From positions 310,001 to 374,000 of the forward strand of contig NZ_QZFU01000036.1 in assembly GCF_003598715.1 (NCBI RefSeq): a stretch of DNA of 64,000 nucleotides, written 5' to 3'. The notes under the pieces were generated by a model that ran no database searches, had not been told where the DNA came from, and saw nothing but the letters and a program-made list of their open reading frames with translations. The position numbers were made by a program, and so were the translations under genes. This stretch comes from Nocardia panacis. Lineage in GTDB: Bacteria; Actinomycetota; Actinomycetes; Mycobacteriales; Mycobacteriaceae. Of this stretch, positions 53,195-61,949 are shown piece after piece (positions within the stretch are counted from its first letter, which is position 1; the number at the start of each line of letters is the position of its first letter).

Positions 53195-54802
53195 TCAGAC
53201 CTGGATCTGACCGGCCAACTGCTGAATGTGGATGATCACGAACTCTGCGGGCTTCAGCGGTGCGAAGCCGACCAGGATATTGACGATGCCGCGATCGATA
53301 TCGTTCTGCGGATTGTTCGTGCTGTCGCATTTCACCAGGTACGCCTGCTGCGGTGTCTGCCCCTGGAAGGCGCCCTGGCGGAACAGGTTGTTCATGAAAG
53401 CACCGACATTGAGCCGGATGGACGACCACAGCGGTTCGTCATTGGGTTCGAACACCACCCACTGGGTGCCGCGATACAGGCTCTCCTCGAGGAAGAGCGC
53501 GAGCCTGCGCACCGGCAGATATTTCCACTGGTCGGCGAGTCGATCCGCGCCGCGCATGGTGCGCGCGCCCCAGGACACCGGTCCGATCACCGGGAATACG
53601 CGAAGGCAGTTGATACCCAAGGGATTCAGGATGCCGTTCTGCGGATCGGTGATCTTCAGCGGTTTGGCGCCGCCGAGGCTGTCGACCCCATTGAGCGAAG
53701 CGTCGGTGCCCGCCGGAGCCTTCCACACGCCGCGCGCCACATCGGTGGACGCCCAGATTCCGGCCAGGACCCCGCAGGGCGGGAACGATTCGACCGCGCC
53801 CTTGTGCAGCGGATTTCCCATTCGGATATTCGGGAAGTAGATCGCCGCGTTCTTCGTGTTCGGCCCGGTGAGATGGTGGGCCTTGGTCGGATCGGCGGCG
53901 TCGTTGACCGTGACCCACGTTTTCGGCGGATCGACGATGAACATGGCGCGCCGATCGACGCACATTTTGAGCGCCTTGTCCTGCACTCCGTTGATATCGC
54001 CGGTGACGTCGAGCAGTCCGGGCAGGCAGAGCATATTGAAGATGTCGGTCTGCAACAGTTGGTATATCCCGGTGCTCGCACCGTCGCCCGCGTAGTCGTC
54101 GGCGGTGACCGCGGTGGCATCGGTGCCACTGCCCGCGGCGGGCACCGAGAACCAGCCATCGGGTGGATCGCCCGCCTTTGTCGCGTCGCCGAACGGGTCG
54201 GTTCCCGGCGGGAGATCCTTGTGCTTATCGGGCCGGGTCGTCACATCCGCAGCTGCCGCGAGCGTGATCAATTGCGACCCGCTCAATAAATTCGGCAGGT
54301 AATTCGGGCTGGTCTTGTCGGTGGTGACATTGAGGTAGGTCTCCAGCGTTCCGGTTCCGGAGTCGAAGACACTGAGGTTGTAGAGCTTCGAATCGACGGT
54401 GGCGGTGTTGTAGTCGACCCGCACGCACAGGTTCATGCCCCACGCGCCCTTGCTGATCGCCGTCAGCAGCGGAAACCCGCCTGTCGGAGGTGTCCCGGCC
54501 GCCGCGGGTTTCAGCTGGATCGTCGCCGCCGTGCTGCCACTGCCCGCCAACCGAACGATCTCGGCCTCGCTGCCGCCGTTCAGATAGAACTGGTACACCG
54601 CCTGACTCATCGGACTATTGGCGTTCAGGCCGCCGTAGTTCTGCACATAGTCGTCGAAGCTGGTGATGTGCACCGCCTCGTCCGGCCCGCGCGGAGCCCA
54701 GCCGACGAAGGCCGCGATCGAGGTGGGAACCCCGACGATGGTGCGGACCGCGCTGGGCAATTCGTCGATGTATACGCCTGGATAGGTCGGACTCACTGGC
54801 AT
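53195..54802 (-). CDS. eCIS contractile sheath protein
   Basis: 535-residue tail sheath protein. The N-terminus PTYPGVYIDELPSAVRTIVG and the C-terminus WKYLPVRRLALFLEESLYRGTQWVVFEPND (quoted region near 430-465, key words LPVRRLALF and TQWVVFEPN) are the diagnostic sheath segments, with IPVIGPVSWGART-like sequence before it. The middle (about 110-300) is a variable surface domain. The ATG at 54802 follows AGAGGAGAA; the start overlaps the upstream receiver-like gene by 10 bp. It is the single sheath gene in the cluster. Confidence 0.93.
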   Translation of the reverse strand: MPVSPTYPGVYIDELPSAVRTIVGVPTSIAAFVGWAPRGPDEAVHITSFDDYVQNYGGLNANSPMSQAVYQFYLNGGSEAEIVRLAGSGSTAATIQLKPAAAGTPPTGGFPLLTAISKGAWGMNLCVRVDYNTATVDSKLYNLSVFDSGTGTLETYLNVTTDKTSPNYLPNLLSGSQLITLAAAADVTTRPDKHKDLPPGTDPFGDATKAGDPPDGWFSVPAAGSGTDATAVTADDYAGDGASTGIYQLLQTDIFNMLCLPGLLDVTGDINGVQDKALKMCVDRRAMFIVDPPKTWVTVNDAADPTKAHHLTGPNTKNAAIYFPNIRMGNPLHKGAVESFPPCGVLAGIWASTDVARGVWKAPAGTDASLNGVDSLGGAKPLKITDPQNGILNPLGINCLRVFPVIGPVSWGARTMRGADRLADQWKYLPVRRLALFLEESLYRGTQWVVFEPNDEPLWSSIRLNVGAFMNNLFRQGAFQGQTPQQAYLVKCDSTNNPQNDIDRGIVNILVGFAPLKPAEFVIIHIQQLAGQIQV

Positions 54803-55203
54803 GACCGGTTCTCCTCTGACGGTGCCGTGACGGCGTGGATCGTGTCGACGAGGGTGTCGAATGAGGGCGCGTCGAGCGTGGTGCGCTGCGGCAGCAGCCG
54901 CCACAGGGCGCTGCCGCGACCGTCATCGATGATCGCGATGATCGGGAATCCGCCGGTGACGCCGAAGAATTCGGGCCGCTGCTCCAAGAGCGCGTCGCTG
55001 TCGAATTGCCAGACCACGACATCGGGGGCCAGACGGCGCAGGCGGTGGGCGAGGTCGCCCGGATCGCCCGCGGTGGCTTCATCGACCACGGGCATGTCGA
55101 CCACCGTCATATCGGCGCGTCCGCCGACACAGCCGCGGATCAGTCCGCCGAGGATGCCCGAGCATGCGACGAGTGCCACCGTGGTCTCGGTCGTATCGTT
55201 CAT
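54793..55203 (-). CDS. Receiver-like (REC-fold) protein, first gene of the eCIS operon
   Basis: 136 residues from the ATG at 55203 (GAGGGA upstream). The strand-helix pattern (TTVALVACSGILGGL, PDVVVWQFDSD, FPIIAIIDDGRG, FDTLVDTIHAV) looks like a response-regulator receiver domain without the paired acidic residues and without any output domain. It overlaps the sheath gene and is divergent from the LuxR gene. It may interact with that regulator or with a signalling protein; this is inference. Confidence 0.6.
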   Translation of the reverse strand: MNDTTETTVALVACSGILGGLIRGCVGGRADMTVVDMPVVDEATAGDPGDLAHRLRRLAPDVVVWQFDSDALLEQRPEFFGVTGGFPIIAIIDDGRGSALWRLLPQRTTLDAPSFDTLVDTIHAVTAPSEENRSCQ

Positions 55204-55510
55204 CAGTCCCTCGCAGCCGACGCCCGCCATGGGCGTCACCGCATCCAGTAACGCGCGCGGCCTCGGCCCGCGACAATGGATCGAACGGGTCCGACTTCCT
55301 CTGAACCCGATCCGGACCCGCACCGCGCGAACCGGCCGACCAGTTCGGCGAAACCGCTGGCAGCGGAGATTTCACCGGCATCTCACCGTGGACCAACCGC
55401 TCCGGATCCGGCCGCGAATCTGCGAGAATTCGGGAGTATCGGTCGCAAGGGCAGTGCGGAATCGGGCGGAGACGGGAAGCCTGCGCGCACCGGTGTTCTA
55501 AGGAGCGCGG
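55204..55510. other. Divergent control region of the eCIS operon and its LuxR regulator
   Basis: About 307 bp between the first eCIS gene (leftward) and the LuxR gene (rightward). It must contain both promoters, but no -35/-10 pair stands out. No gene is seen. Confidence 0.55.
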
Positions 55511-56215
55511 ATGGTCCACCAATTCCAGCCGCCGGGGGAGGCAGCAGCCGGATTCGGCGCCGACGCGCCGAATCGCACCGCCGATGCCGGGGCATTACGC
55601 ATTGTGATCGTGTCGCCGATCAGGTTGTATCGCGACGGTTTGGCGGCGGTGCTGCGCGCACTCGACGACGTCGCCGAGGTCAGCACCTGTGAGGAGGCGA
55701 TCGACGCGGTCGGGGCGGCCCGTCGAATCGCCGCCCAGGTGGTGCTGCTCGATATGTCGGCGGCCGCCGGGGTGTCGGCCGCCAGGGTTTTCACCAGGGA
55801 GTTGCCCGGTGTGCACGTGGTGGCGCTGGCCCTGCCCGAGACCGGACAGTCGGTGGTGGCCTGCGCCGAGGCGGGCATTGTCGGCTATGTGTCGCGGGAG
55901 GGCACCCTCGATGATCTGATCGCGGCCGTTCGCCACGCCATGGTCGGCGAGATGCGCTGTCCACCCGGCATCACCGGAATCCTGATGCGCCGCATCGGGG
56001 CCATGGCCGACGATCGCCTCCCCTACGCCACCAAATTCCGGTTGACCGCGCGGGAGCGCGAGATCGCCGACCAGGTGGCGCTCGGATTGAGCAATCGAGC
56101 CATCGCCGACCGGCTCGGGATCGAACTGTGCACGGTCAAGAACCACGTGCACAATATTCTCGACAAACTCGGCGCCGGGCAGCGCGCCGAGATCGCCCGA
56201 TGTCTGCAGGAGTAG
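55511..56215 (+). CDS. LuxR/NarL-type response regulator
   Basis: 234 residues: an N-terminal receiver domain (about 28-145) and a C-terminal LuxR helix-turn-helix (LTAREREIADQVALGLSNRA, IADRLGIELCTVKNHVHNIL). The phosphoacceptor Asp is present in VVLLDMSA, but the usual acidic pair after strand 1 is replaced by Ser-Pro (IVIVSPIRLYRDGL) and the conserved Lys region reads GYVSREG, so classical phosphorylation is doubtful. AGGAG precedes the ATG. Its divergent position makes it the probable regulator of the injection system. Confidence 0.88.
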   Translation: MVHQFQPPGEAAAGFGADAPNRTADAGALRIVIVSPIRLYRDGLAAVLRALDDVAEVSTCEEAIDAVGAARRIAAQVVLLDMSAAAGVSAARVFTRELPGVHVVALALPETGQSVVACAEAGIVGYVSREGTLDDLIAAVRHAMVGEMRCPPGITGILMRRIGAMADDRLPYATKFRLTAREREIADQVALGLSNRAIADRLGIELCTVKNHVHNILDKLGAGQRAEIARCLQE

Positions 56216-56218
56216 CTC

Positions 56219-57325
56219 TCACCCGCCGTAGCGGACGCCGGGCGGCCCGTCGAAAAGATTCCACGGCAGCGGCCGATAGTCGTTCTCGCACGGATTGCCC
56301 CCGGTGACCAGGAACTCCCCCGTCGTCAAATCGACGATGCTGGAGGCAATGGTCTTGTACCTGGTCATCTCGGCGGCGCGCTCGTCGGGATGGCAGCACA
56401 CCGAATGCGGGTAGGCACTGTGATCGGACAGGGTGCGCGCGATGATCGCGCGGACATCCCCGGCCCGCGCGGCGGCCAGTCCGCGCTCGATCACCTGCAC
56501 CCGGAACAGCGAATCGATCGCGCTCAGCTTGCGGGCCGCATCCGGGGTGCCGTAGCGATAGTGGTTGCCGTGCACCAGGACTCCCGCGCGCGGCTCGCCG
56601 TGATTGTGGCCGAGCGGGGTGGTCTCCAGATCGATGGTGATGCCGTCGCGGTGGGTGAACAGCAGATTGGCGGCGATCTGCTGGCGGTGGTTGTACGGGA
56701 CGGCCAGGGCATCGTGCAGGTTGTCGGCGTCGAGGATCATCCGGCGCAGGATGGTCTGCGGTAGGCCCGTCGGCGTGCCGAACGCGCCGTCGAGTGCGCT
56801 CGCGTTCAGCGCGATACCGGCGGAATTCGCACCGTGCCTTGCGATTTGCCCCGCCTCCACCGGCATGACGATGGTGGGTTTGGGTGGTTGCACGATGCGC
56901 AGCGACACCACGCTCGATGCCGCGCCCGCCCGCCAATCCCAATTCTGTCCGCAGTAGACGTGGCCGTCGGCGGTGGCCTCCGGCACCAGGGCGAACGCAC
57001 AGCATTCGCCGAAGCCGAAATCGGGGCGGGTCAGGATCTCGGTGCGGGCATTGAGGGCCAGGATCTCGTCCTCGTGCAGATCCGCGCCCTCGGCGATGGC
57101 ATCCATCTCGATCAGCAATTCCGGTGCGGCGCGAGCGATCACGCGCCGCCAGCCACGGGCGGCGGCCAGAACGTCCGGCCATTGCAGACCCGGCGCGCCC
57201 GAAGGATCGCAGGCCGCGAAGACTCCCCGGTAGTAGTCGATCGAAGCGCGAATCTGCTCGCGCGCCGCCTCGCCGTAGGTGAGCCCGCGCTGCCGGGCGC
57301 CGCCCTCGATCTCGATCATCAACAT
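56219..57325 (-). CDS. C45-family peptidase / isopenicillin-N-acyltransferase-like Ntn hydrolase
   Basis: 368 residues. The Ntn-hydrolase nucleophile is expected at Cys108 in GFGECCAFAL, almost where the penicillin acyltransferase proenzyme cleaves itself, followed by NWDW and a conserved HGANSAGIALN region. Members hydrolyse or transfer amide-bound acyl groups; substrates here are unknown. The ATG at 57325 with GATAGGG upstream is preferred over the longer frame from 57397. It lies downstream of an RpiR regulator on the same strand, and a 7-bp inverted repeat sits just before its start. Confidence 0.82.
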   Translation of the reverse strand: MLMIEIEGGARQRGLTYGEAAREQIRASIDYYRGVFAACDPSGAPGLQWPDVLAAARGWRRVIARAAPELLIEMDAIAEGADLHEDEILALNARTEILTRPDFGFGECCAFALVPEATADGHVYCGQNWDWRAGAASSVVSLRIVQPPKPTIVMPVEAGQIARHGANSAGIALNASALDGAFGTPTGLPQTILRRMILDADNLHDALAVPYNHRQQIAANLLFTHRDGITIDLETTPLGHNHGEPRAGVLVHGNHYRYGTPDAARKLSAIDSLFRVQVIERGLAAARAGDVRAIIARTLSDHSAYPHSVCCHPDERAAEMTRYKTIASSIVDLTTGEFLVTGGNPCENDYRPLPWNLFDGPPGVRYGG

Positions 57326-57347
57326 TCGACGCCCTATCTGAAATGTT

Positions 57348-57373
57348 GCTACAACTGGCAACGAGTTTGTAGC
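57348..57373. promoter_or_regulatory. Inverted repeat, candidate RpiR operator
   Basis: GCTACAA and TTGTAGC (7-bp arms, 12-bp spacer) lie 23-48 bp upstream of the C45 gene start. The TTGCTAC core recurs upstream of the RpiR gene itself near 58459 and, as TGCTAC, near 58397, consistent with one regulator controlling both promoters. Binding is inferred. Confidence 0.45.
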
Positions 57374-57505
57374 GTTCGCTTCGACGGTGTCAACCACGCG
57401 CGAGCCCCCAATATGGGGGCGTGCTCTCGGATCATCGGTGCGGGCACTTCCGGCGAGCGCACACGAATCTCGCTGCGCGCTCGTATGATTCGGCCACGCT
57501 CGGTG

Positions 57506-58375
57506 TCACGGCTTCACACGCTTGCGCGTGTGCGCCGCATCGCGGCCGTCGGTGACCAGCCTGGCGGCCAGCGCGGTCAGCGTCTCGGCGGAGACCGTGG
57601 CGGCGGGTTCATCACGCAGGGTCAGGCTCACCACCAGCGCGGTGGTGAGCACCTCGCCCCCGAGCCTTTGCCCGTCCATCGTCCGGCAGGTGCGATAGGC
57701 CGGAAGCACCACGTCGACCTTGTCCACCAGCGGGGCGCACAGTTCGTCCACGATCACCAGCACCCGCGCGCCGACCGTGGCCGCGTGGTCGAGCGCGACC
57801 TGGTAGTCATTCGCGATCGGCGGCGTCAGGTAGAGCACCATCACATCGGTCTCGCACAGGCGCAGCAGATCCTCGGCCAACGCCAAGCCGCCGACCCGAC
57901 TCGCCCGCGCCCGCCGACCGATCCGCGTCAACCGCATGGCGAGATATTCGGCCAGCAGACCGTTGACCCCCATTCCGAACGCGTGCACCGTCTCGGCCTC
58001 GGCCAGCAGCTGCACGGCGCGGGTGAAATCGTCGACGGGGATCGACCGCAGCGTCTTCGTCAAGTCCACCGCGGCGGCGGCGAAAACCCGCTCCAGGACC
58101 GAATCACCGACCGCGCTCCGGTCGACCTCGGGTCCGCGCGACAGGGCCACCTCCATGGCCAGCTCCCGCCGCAACTCCTGAAGACTGCCGTAGCCGAGGC
58201 TTTTCACGGTCCGCACCACCGTGGCATCGCTGGTCTCGGTCGCGGTCGCGATCTGCTGCGCGGTCGCCAGCAGCGCCTCCTCGCTGTGCCTGCGCAGATA
58301 TTCTGCGACCACCCGTTCGGCGGGCGGCATCCCTGCCAGCTTGCCGGCAATGCGCTCGGCGAGTGATTCCCTCAT
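57506..58375 (-). CDS. MurR/RpiR-family transcriptional regulator
   Basis: 289 residues: N-terminal RpiR helix-turn-helix (about 1-75; TAQQIATATETSDATVVRTV) and a C-terminal SIS sugar-phosphate-binding domain (about 120-250; VHAFGMGVNGLLAEY). The ATG at 58375 follows GGAGAGG. It lies upstream of the C45 hydrolase gene, and probably controls it in response to a phosphorylated or amino-sugar-like ligand. The ligand is unknown. Confidence 0.88.
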   Translation of the reverse strand: MRESLAERIAGKLAGMPPAERVVAEYLRRHSEEALLATAQQIATATETSDATVVRTVKSLGYGSLQELRRELAMEVALSRGPEVDRSAVGDSVLERVFAAAAVDLTKTLRSIPVDDFTRAVQLLAEAETVHAFGMGVNGLLAEYLAMRLTRIGRRARASRVGGLALAEDLLRLCETDVMVLYLTPPIANDYQVALDHAATVGARVLVIVDELCAPLVDKVDVVLPAYRTCRTMDGQRLGGEVLTTALVVSLTLRDEPAATVSAETLTALAARLVTDGRDAAHTRKRVKP

Positions 58376-58393
58376 CGACCCTCTCCTCGGCGA

Positions 58394-58409
58394 TGTGCTA
58401 CAGCGCACA
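58394..58409. promoter_or_regulatory. Palindrome before the RpiR gene, candidate autoregulatory site
   Basis: TGTGC-TACAGC-GCACA lies 19-34 bp upstream of the RpiR start. A second imperfect repeat, GGTTG...CAACC with inner CTAC repeats, is at 58456-58481. Both share TGCTAC-type cores with the site before the C45 gene. Confidence 0.35.
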
Positions 58410-58643
58410 CTATGCCGGCCACGACCCAGCCTCCCAGCGTGCGCAATACCCGTTCGGTTGCTACTGATTTCGCTACCAACCCAAGCACCGCTGTGCCAGA
58501 ATGGCTTTCGCAAGGGGATTCGGAAGTCACTGTGGCAGACCAGTTTTCACGTGTCCCAACATGTGGTCTCTGCCAGGTGCTTCGGCACGGCCCACCGTCG
58601 GCGCTGACGCGGCGGTCGGCGTGCGCGACGAGTGGGGTATTTC

Positions 58644-59843
58644 ATGAGTTCACCGCGTGTGTACGAACCGGTGCCCATCCGCCGGGAACGGATCGATATC
58701 GAGGAGTCCAAGGAGCCGACGCGGCCCTCGGTGCAGGAACTGAAACAGATGCTCAACAGGATCGGCCTCACCTGCGAGCAGACCAGCACCGAACAGCTCG
58801 GCCAGTTCATCGCCGATGTGCAGGCCAAACTGCCATCATCACAACGTCATAGCAACCAGGGCTGGTTCATCGGTCAGCGACGAGATCGGCTGCGGCGCGA
58901 GATCGGCACCGAGGCCGACGAATTCCGTCGGCGCATCGCCCGGCTGCATTTCGATCCCGAGGGCGGAAAGTCCGTGCGGAAGGCGGCCGCCGATCCGGGC
59001 GCCGCCGAGTTCTTCCACGCCATCCTGCGCGATAATCCGGGCGGCGTAGATTTCGTGAATCAGCTTTCCCCCGTGGAACATTGGCGCGATGCCGCTGCGG
59101 CGGAATTCGCGGGTGGATTCGTCGAACACAATCCGTTCACCACCCTGATGTTGACGAAACTGAGCCTGCTCGACATCACCCCCGCCGCGGTCGGCACCTG
59201 GGTGCCCAAGGACAGCCCGGCGATCAACGAGTGGGCGACCTCGCTGGCCGAGTTGGTGAGCGCGCGAACCTTCGACTGTCTGGCGGGCAAATCGCTGAAG
59301 AACAATCGAAACAACTGCCGCAAGGGTGAGCAGCCGACGCGACGCTGGGGCGAGACATATCGGCGGCCCGAGTCCTACGAGGGCAATATGTCCAGCGCCG
59401 ACGCCATCAAGGACAAGTACATCACCCTCGCCTACAATGCCTCGGCCGCGACGGCGGAGGGCCTGGATCAGACGGATATGACCGCCTTCCTGTCCAATCT
59501 CGTACTCCCCCTGATGCCCACGAGCCTCAAGGACTACGACAGCCGCGATCCCAAGACCCAGGAGGATCTGGAGCGCTACATATTCCTCGCGGGCGACCCG
59601 CAATACGATTCGCTCGGGAATGTGGTCGGTGCGACGGGCGCCGGGGTCATCGGCATCAAATGGCGGATTCGCATCAGCGAATACCGCCGCAAGGACAAGA
59701 ACGGCGGAACCACCCATCCGACCAATATGGATATCTGGATCCGCTCCCTGCTGTACCCCTCGGTCTACAAGGACCGTGTCAACCCGACCACCATCAGCGA
59801 GCAACTCGACGACGATCTCGCGCTCTGCCCGGTAGAGGAGTAG
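58644..59843 (+). CDS. Hypothetical protein, partner of an aerolysin-like protein
   Basis: 399-residue protein I do not recognise. There is no signal peptide or membrane segment. The N-terminal 100 residues are charged and helical (MLNRIGLTCEQTSTEQLG); the middle contains a helical region with TLMLTKLSLLDI; the C-terminal 150 residues are more mixed (WRIRISEYRRKDKNGG). The ATG at 58644 has GGGG 7 nt upstream. It is followed after 5 bp by the pore-former-like gene, so the two are one operon. A chaperone, activator or second toxin component are possibilities. Confidence 0.75.
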   Translation: MSSPRVYEPVPIRRERIDIEESKEPTRPSVQELKQMLNRIGLTCEQTSTEQLGQFIADVQAKLPSSQRHSNQGWFIGQRRDRLRREIGTEADEFRRRIARLHFDPEGGKSVRKAAADPGAAEFFHAILRDNPGGVDFVNQLSPVEHWRDAAAAEFAGGFVEHNPFTTLMLTKLSLLDITPAAVGTWVPKDSPAINEWATSLAELVSARTFDCLAGKSLKNNRNNCRKGEQPTRRWGETYRRPESYEGNMSSADAIKDKYITLAYNASAATAEGLDQTDMTAFLSNLVLPLMPTSLKDYDSRDPKTQEDLERYIFLAGDPQYDSLGNVVGATGAGVIGIKWRIRISEYRRKDKNGGTTHPTNMDIWIRSLLYPSVYKDRVNPTTISEQLDDDLALCPVEE

Positions 59844-59848
59844 TCGAA

Positions 59849-60457
59849 ATGTCGGACCCAACACCAATTCCCGAGCCGCGCGAGCCGGTGCCCTCGGACC
59901 GGAAGGTCAAGATCTTCCAGGCCATGCCGCCCGCGAACAAGGACACCTTCCTCAATTCGGCGATCATCAATCTCGCCGATCCGAATCCGATCGCGGCGGT
60001 GCTCTACGCCCCCGATCTGGAACAGTTGGTCTGCCTGGACAATACCGAATCGCCCTCCGACAGCTCATGGAGCGAATCGGTCACCACCGGATTCAGCCTG
60101 TCCACCTCGGTCACCTTCGATTTCAGCACCCAGTTCGAAATCGACGCCGTGGTCGCCAAGGCCAATGTGACCTTCGGTTTCAGCTTCACCCTCACCGCCG
60201 AGTACAACAAATCCGTCACCAAATCGATCACCTGCGAGGTGCCCGCCGGGCAGCGCGCCTTCGTCTACCGGGGGTATCTGTACAACCGACTGCTCAAGCA
60301 CAATACGGCGGCCCGCACCTACGAGTGGGTCAGCCAACCCGGCTGGCTCTACACCAATATCATTCGCACATCATCGGTTCCGCTGATTGGACAGACGACG
60401 ATCGTCACGCGCCGCTCGGACGTGGCTACTCGACAGCCGGTCGCACACACCTCCTGA
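59849..60457 (+). CDS. Aerolysin/ETX-MTX2-like beta-pore-forming protein (putative)
   Basis: 202 residues. The central region (about 68-135) alternates Ser/Thr with hydrophobic residues (SESVTTGFSLSTSVTFDFST, then ANVTFGFSFTLTAEYNKSVT), the amphipathic hairpin pattern of aerolysin-type pore formers. It ends in TCEVPAGQRAFVYRGYLY, like the returning strand of ETX/MTX2 proteins. No signal peptide is present, so release by lysis or by the nearby injection system would be needed. AGAGGAG precedes the ATG by 8 nt. Confidence 0.68.
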   Translation: MSDPTPIPEPREPVPSDRKVKIFQAMPPANKDTFLNSAIINLADPNPIAAVLYAPDLEQLVCLDNTESPSDSSWSESVTTGFSLSTSVTFDFSTQFEIDAVVAKANVTFGFSFTLTAEYNKSVTKSITCEVPAGQRAFVYRGYLYNRLLKHNTAARTYEWVSQPGWLYTNIIRTSSVPLIGQTTIVTRRSDVATRQPVAHTS

Positions 60458-60468
60458 AAGGATGAGAA

Positions 60469-61923
60469 TTACGGCAACGCGATGTATTTGGTCTCCAGGT
60501 ACTCCTCGATGCCCTCCGAGCCCGCCTCGCGGCCCAAACCCGATTCCTTGATCCCGCCGAACGGCGCGGCGACATCGGAGATGATCCCCCGATTGATCCC
60601 GACCATGCCGGATTCGACGGATTCGGCCACGCGCAGCGCGCGATCCAGGTCGGTGGTGTAAATGTAGGCGGCCAAACCGAATTCGGTGGCATTGGCGGCC
60701 GCGACACCGGCCGCCTCGCCATCGAATCCGGTGATCGCCGCGACCGGCCCGAAGACCTCCTCACGCAGGATGCGCGCCTCGGCGGGCACATCGGCGAGCA
60801 CGGTGGGTTCGTAGAAGTAGCCCGACCCGGACACCCGCGCACCGCCCGTGGTGATGCGCGCGCCTTTGCTCACCGCATCGGCCACCAACTCGGCCACCGA
60901 ATCGCGCTGTTCCTCACTGATCAGCGGACCGACCTGCACACCATCCAGATGACCGGCGCCGATCTTCAGCGCGCGCATCCGCTCGGTGAACCGGTCGGTG
61001 AACTCAGCGCGCACCGCGTTGTCGACGTGGAAACGATTGGCGGCCGTGCACGCCTCGCCGGTATTGCGCATCTTGGCCGCCAGCGCGCCGTCGAGGGCGG
61101 CATCCAGGTCGGCGTCGGCGAACACCACGAACGGGGCATTGCCACCGAGCTCCATCGAGGTGCGCAGCACGCGCGAAGCCGACTGCGCCAGCAGGATTTT
61201 GCCGATCGCGGTGGAACCGGTGAAGGTCACCTTGCGCAGTCGCGCGTCGGCGAACAGCGGGTCGGTCAACCGGGCGGCGCGTGCGGTCGGCAGGATGGAC
61301 AGCACGCCCGACGGCAGACCGGCCTCGGCGAAGATCTCGCCGAGCAGCAGCATGGTCAGCGGTGTCTCCGCGGCGGGTTTGACCACCATGGTGCACCCCG
61401 CGGCGAAGGCGGGCGCGATCTTCCTGGTGCCCATGGCGAGCGGGAAATTCCACGGCGTGATGGCCAGCGCGGGGCCGACCGGCTGCTTGGTGACCAGAAT
61501 GCGGCCCGCGCCCGACGGGGAGTGGGTGTAGCGGCCATTGATCCGGACCGCCTCCTCGGCGAACCAGCGCAGGAATTCGCCGCCGTAGGTGACCTCACCG
61601 TAGGACTCGGCCAGCGGTTTGCCCATTTCCAGGGTCATCAGCATGGCGAAGTCGTCGCGCCGGGCATTGATCAATTCCCAAGCGCGGCGCAAGATCTCGG
61701 CACGCTGCCGGGCGGGGGTCGCGGCCCAGCCGGGCTGCGCGGCCGCCGCGGCGTCCAGAGCGTGCGCGCCATCGGCGGCAGTGGCGTCGGCGACCTCGGT
61801 CAGCACCGCGCCGGTCGCCGGATCGTGCACCGGGAAGGCGCCGCCGCCGGTCGCGGGGACCTGTTCGCCGCCCAGCCACAGCCCTCTGGGCACCGCCGCC
61901 AGTAGATCGGCCCGTTCGCGCAT
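60469..61923 (-). CDS. gabD: Succinate-semialdehyde dehydrogenase
   Basis: 484-residue aldehyde dehydrogenase. The general base Glu is in MELGGNAPF near 259 and the catalytic Cys in GEACTAANRF near 291; TPWNFPLAMG-type NAD(P) region near 160. Strong resemblance to GabD-type succinate-semialdehyde dehydrogenases and placement 26 bp after gabT indicate oxidation of succinate semialdehyde to succinate in GABA catabolism. Confidence 0.92.
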   Translation of the reverse strand: MRERADLLAAVPRGLWLGGEQVPATGGGAFPVHDPATGAVLTEVADATAADGAHALDAAAAAQPGWAATPARQRAEILRRAWELINARRDDFAMLMTLEMGKPLAESYGEVTYGGEFLRWFAEEAVRINGRYTHSPSGAGRILVTKQPVGPALAITPWNFPLAMGTRKIAPAFAAGCTMVVKPAAETPLTMLLLGEIFAEAGLPSGVLSILPTARAARLTDPLFADARLRKVTFTGSTAIGKILLAQSASRVLRTSMELGGNAPFVVFADADLDAALDGALAAKMRNTGEACTAANRFHVDNAVRAEFTDRFTERMRALKIGAGHLDGVQVGPLISEEQRDSVAELVADAVSKGARITTGGARVSGSGYFYEPTVLADVPAEARILREEVFGPVAAITGFDGEAAGVAAANATEFGLAAYIYTTDLDRALRVAESVESGMVGINRGIISDVAAPFGGIKESGLGREAGSEGIEEYLETKYIALP

Positions 61924-61949
61924 GATGAAATCTCCTCTGTCGGTGGTCG

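Noticed and set aside
34589..56215. Prophage
   Set aside because: Only tail-type genes are present, with an AAA+ ATPase and DUF4255 cap. There is no capsid, portal, terminase, integrase or lysis gene, so this is an injection system.
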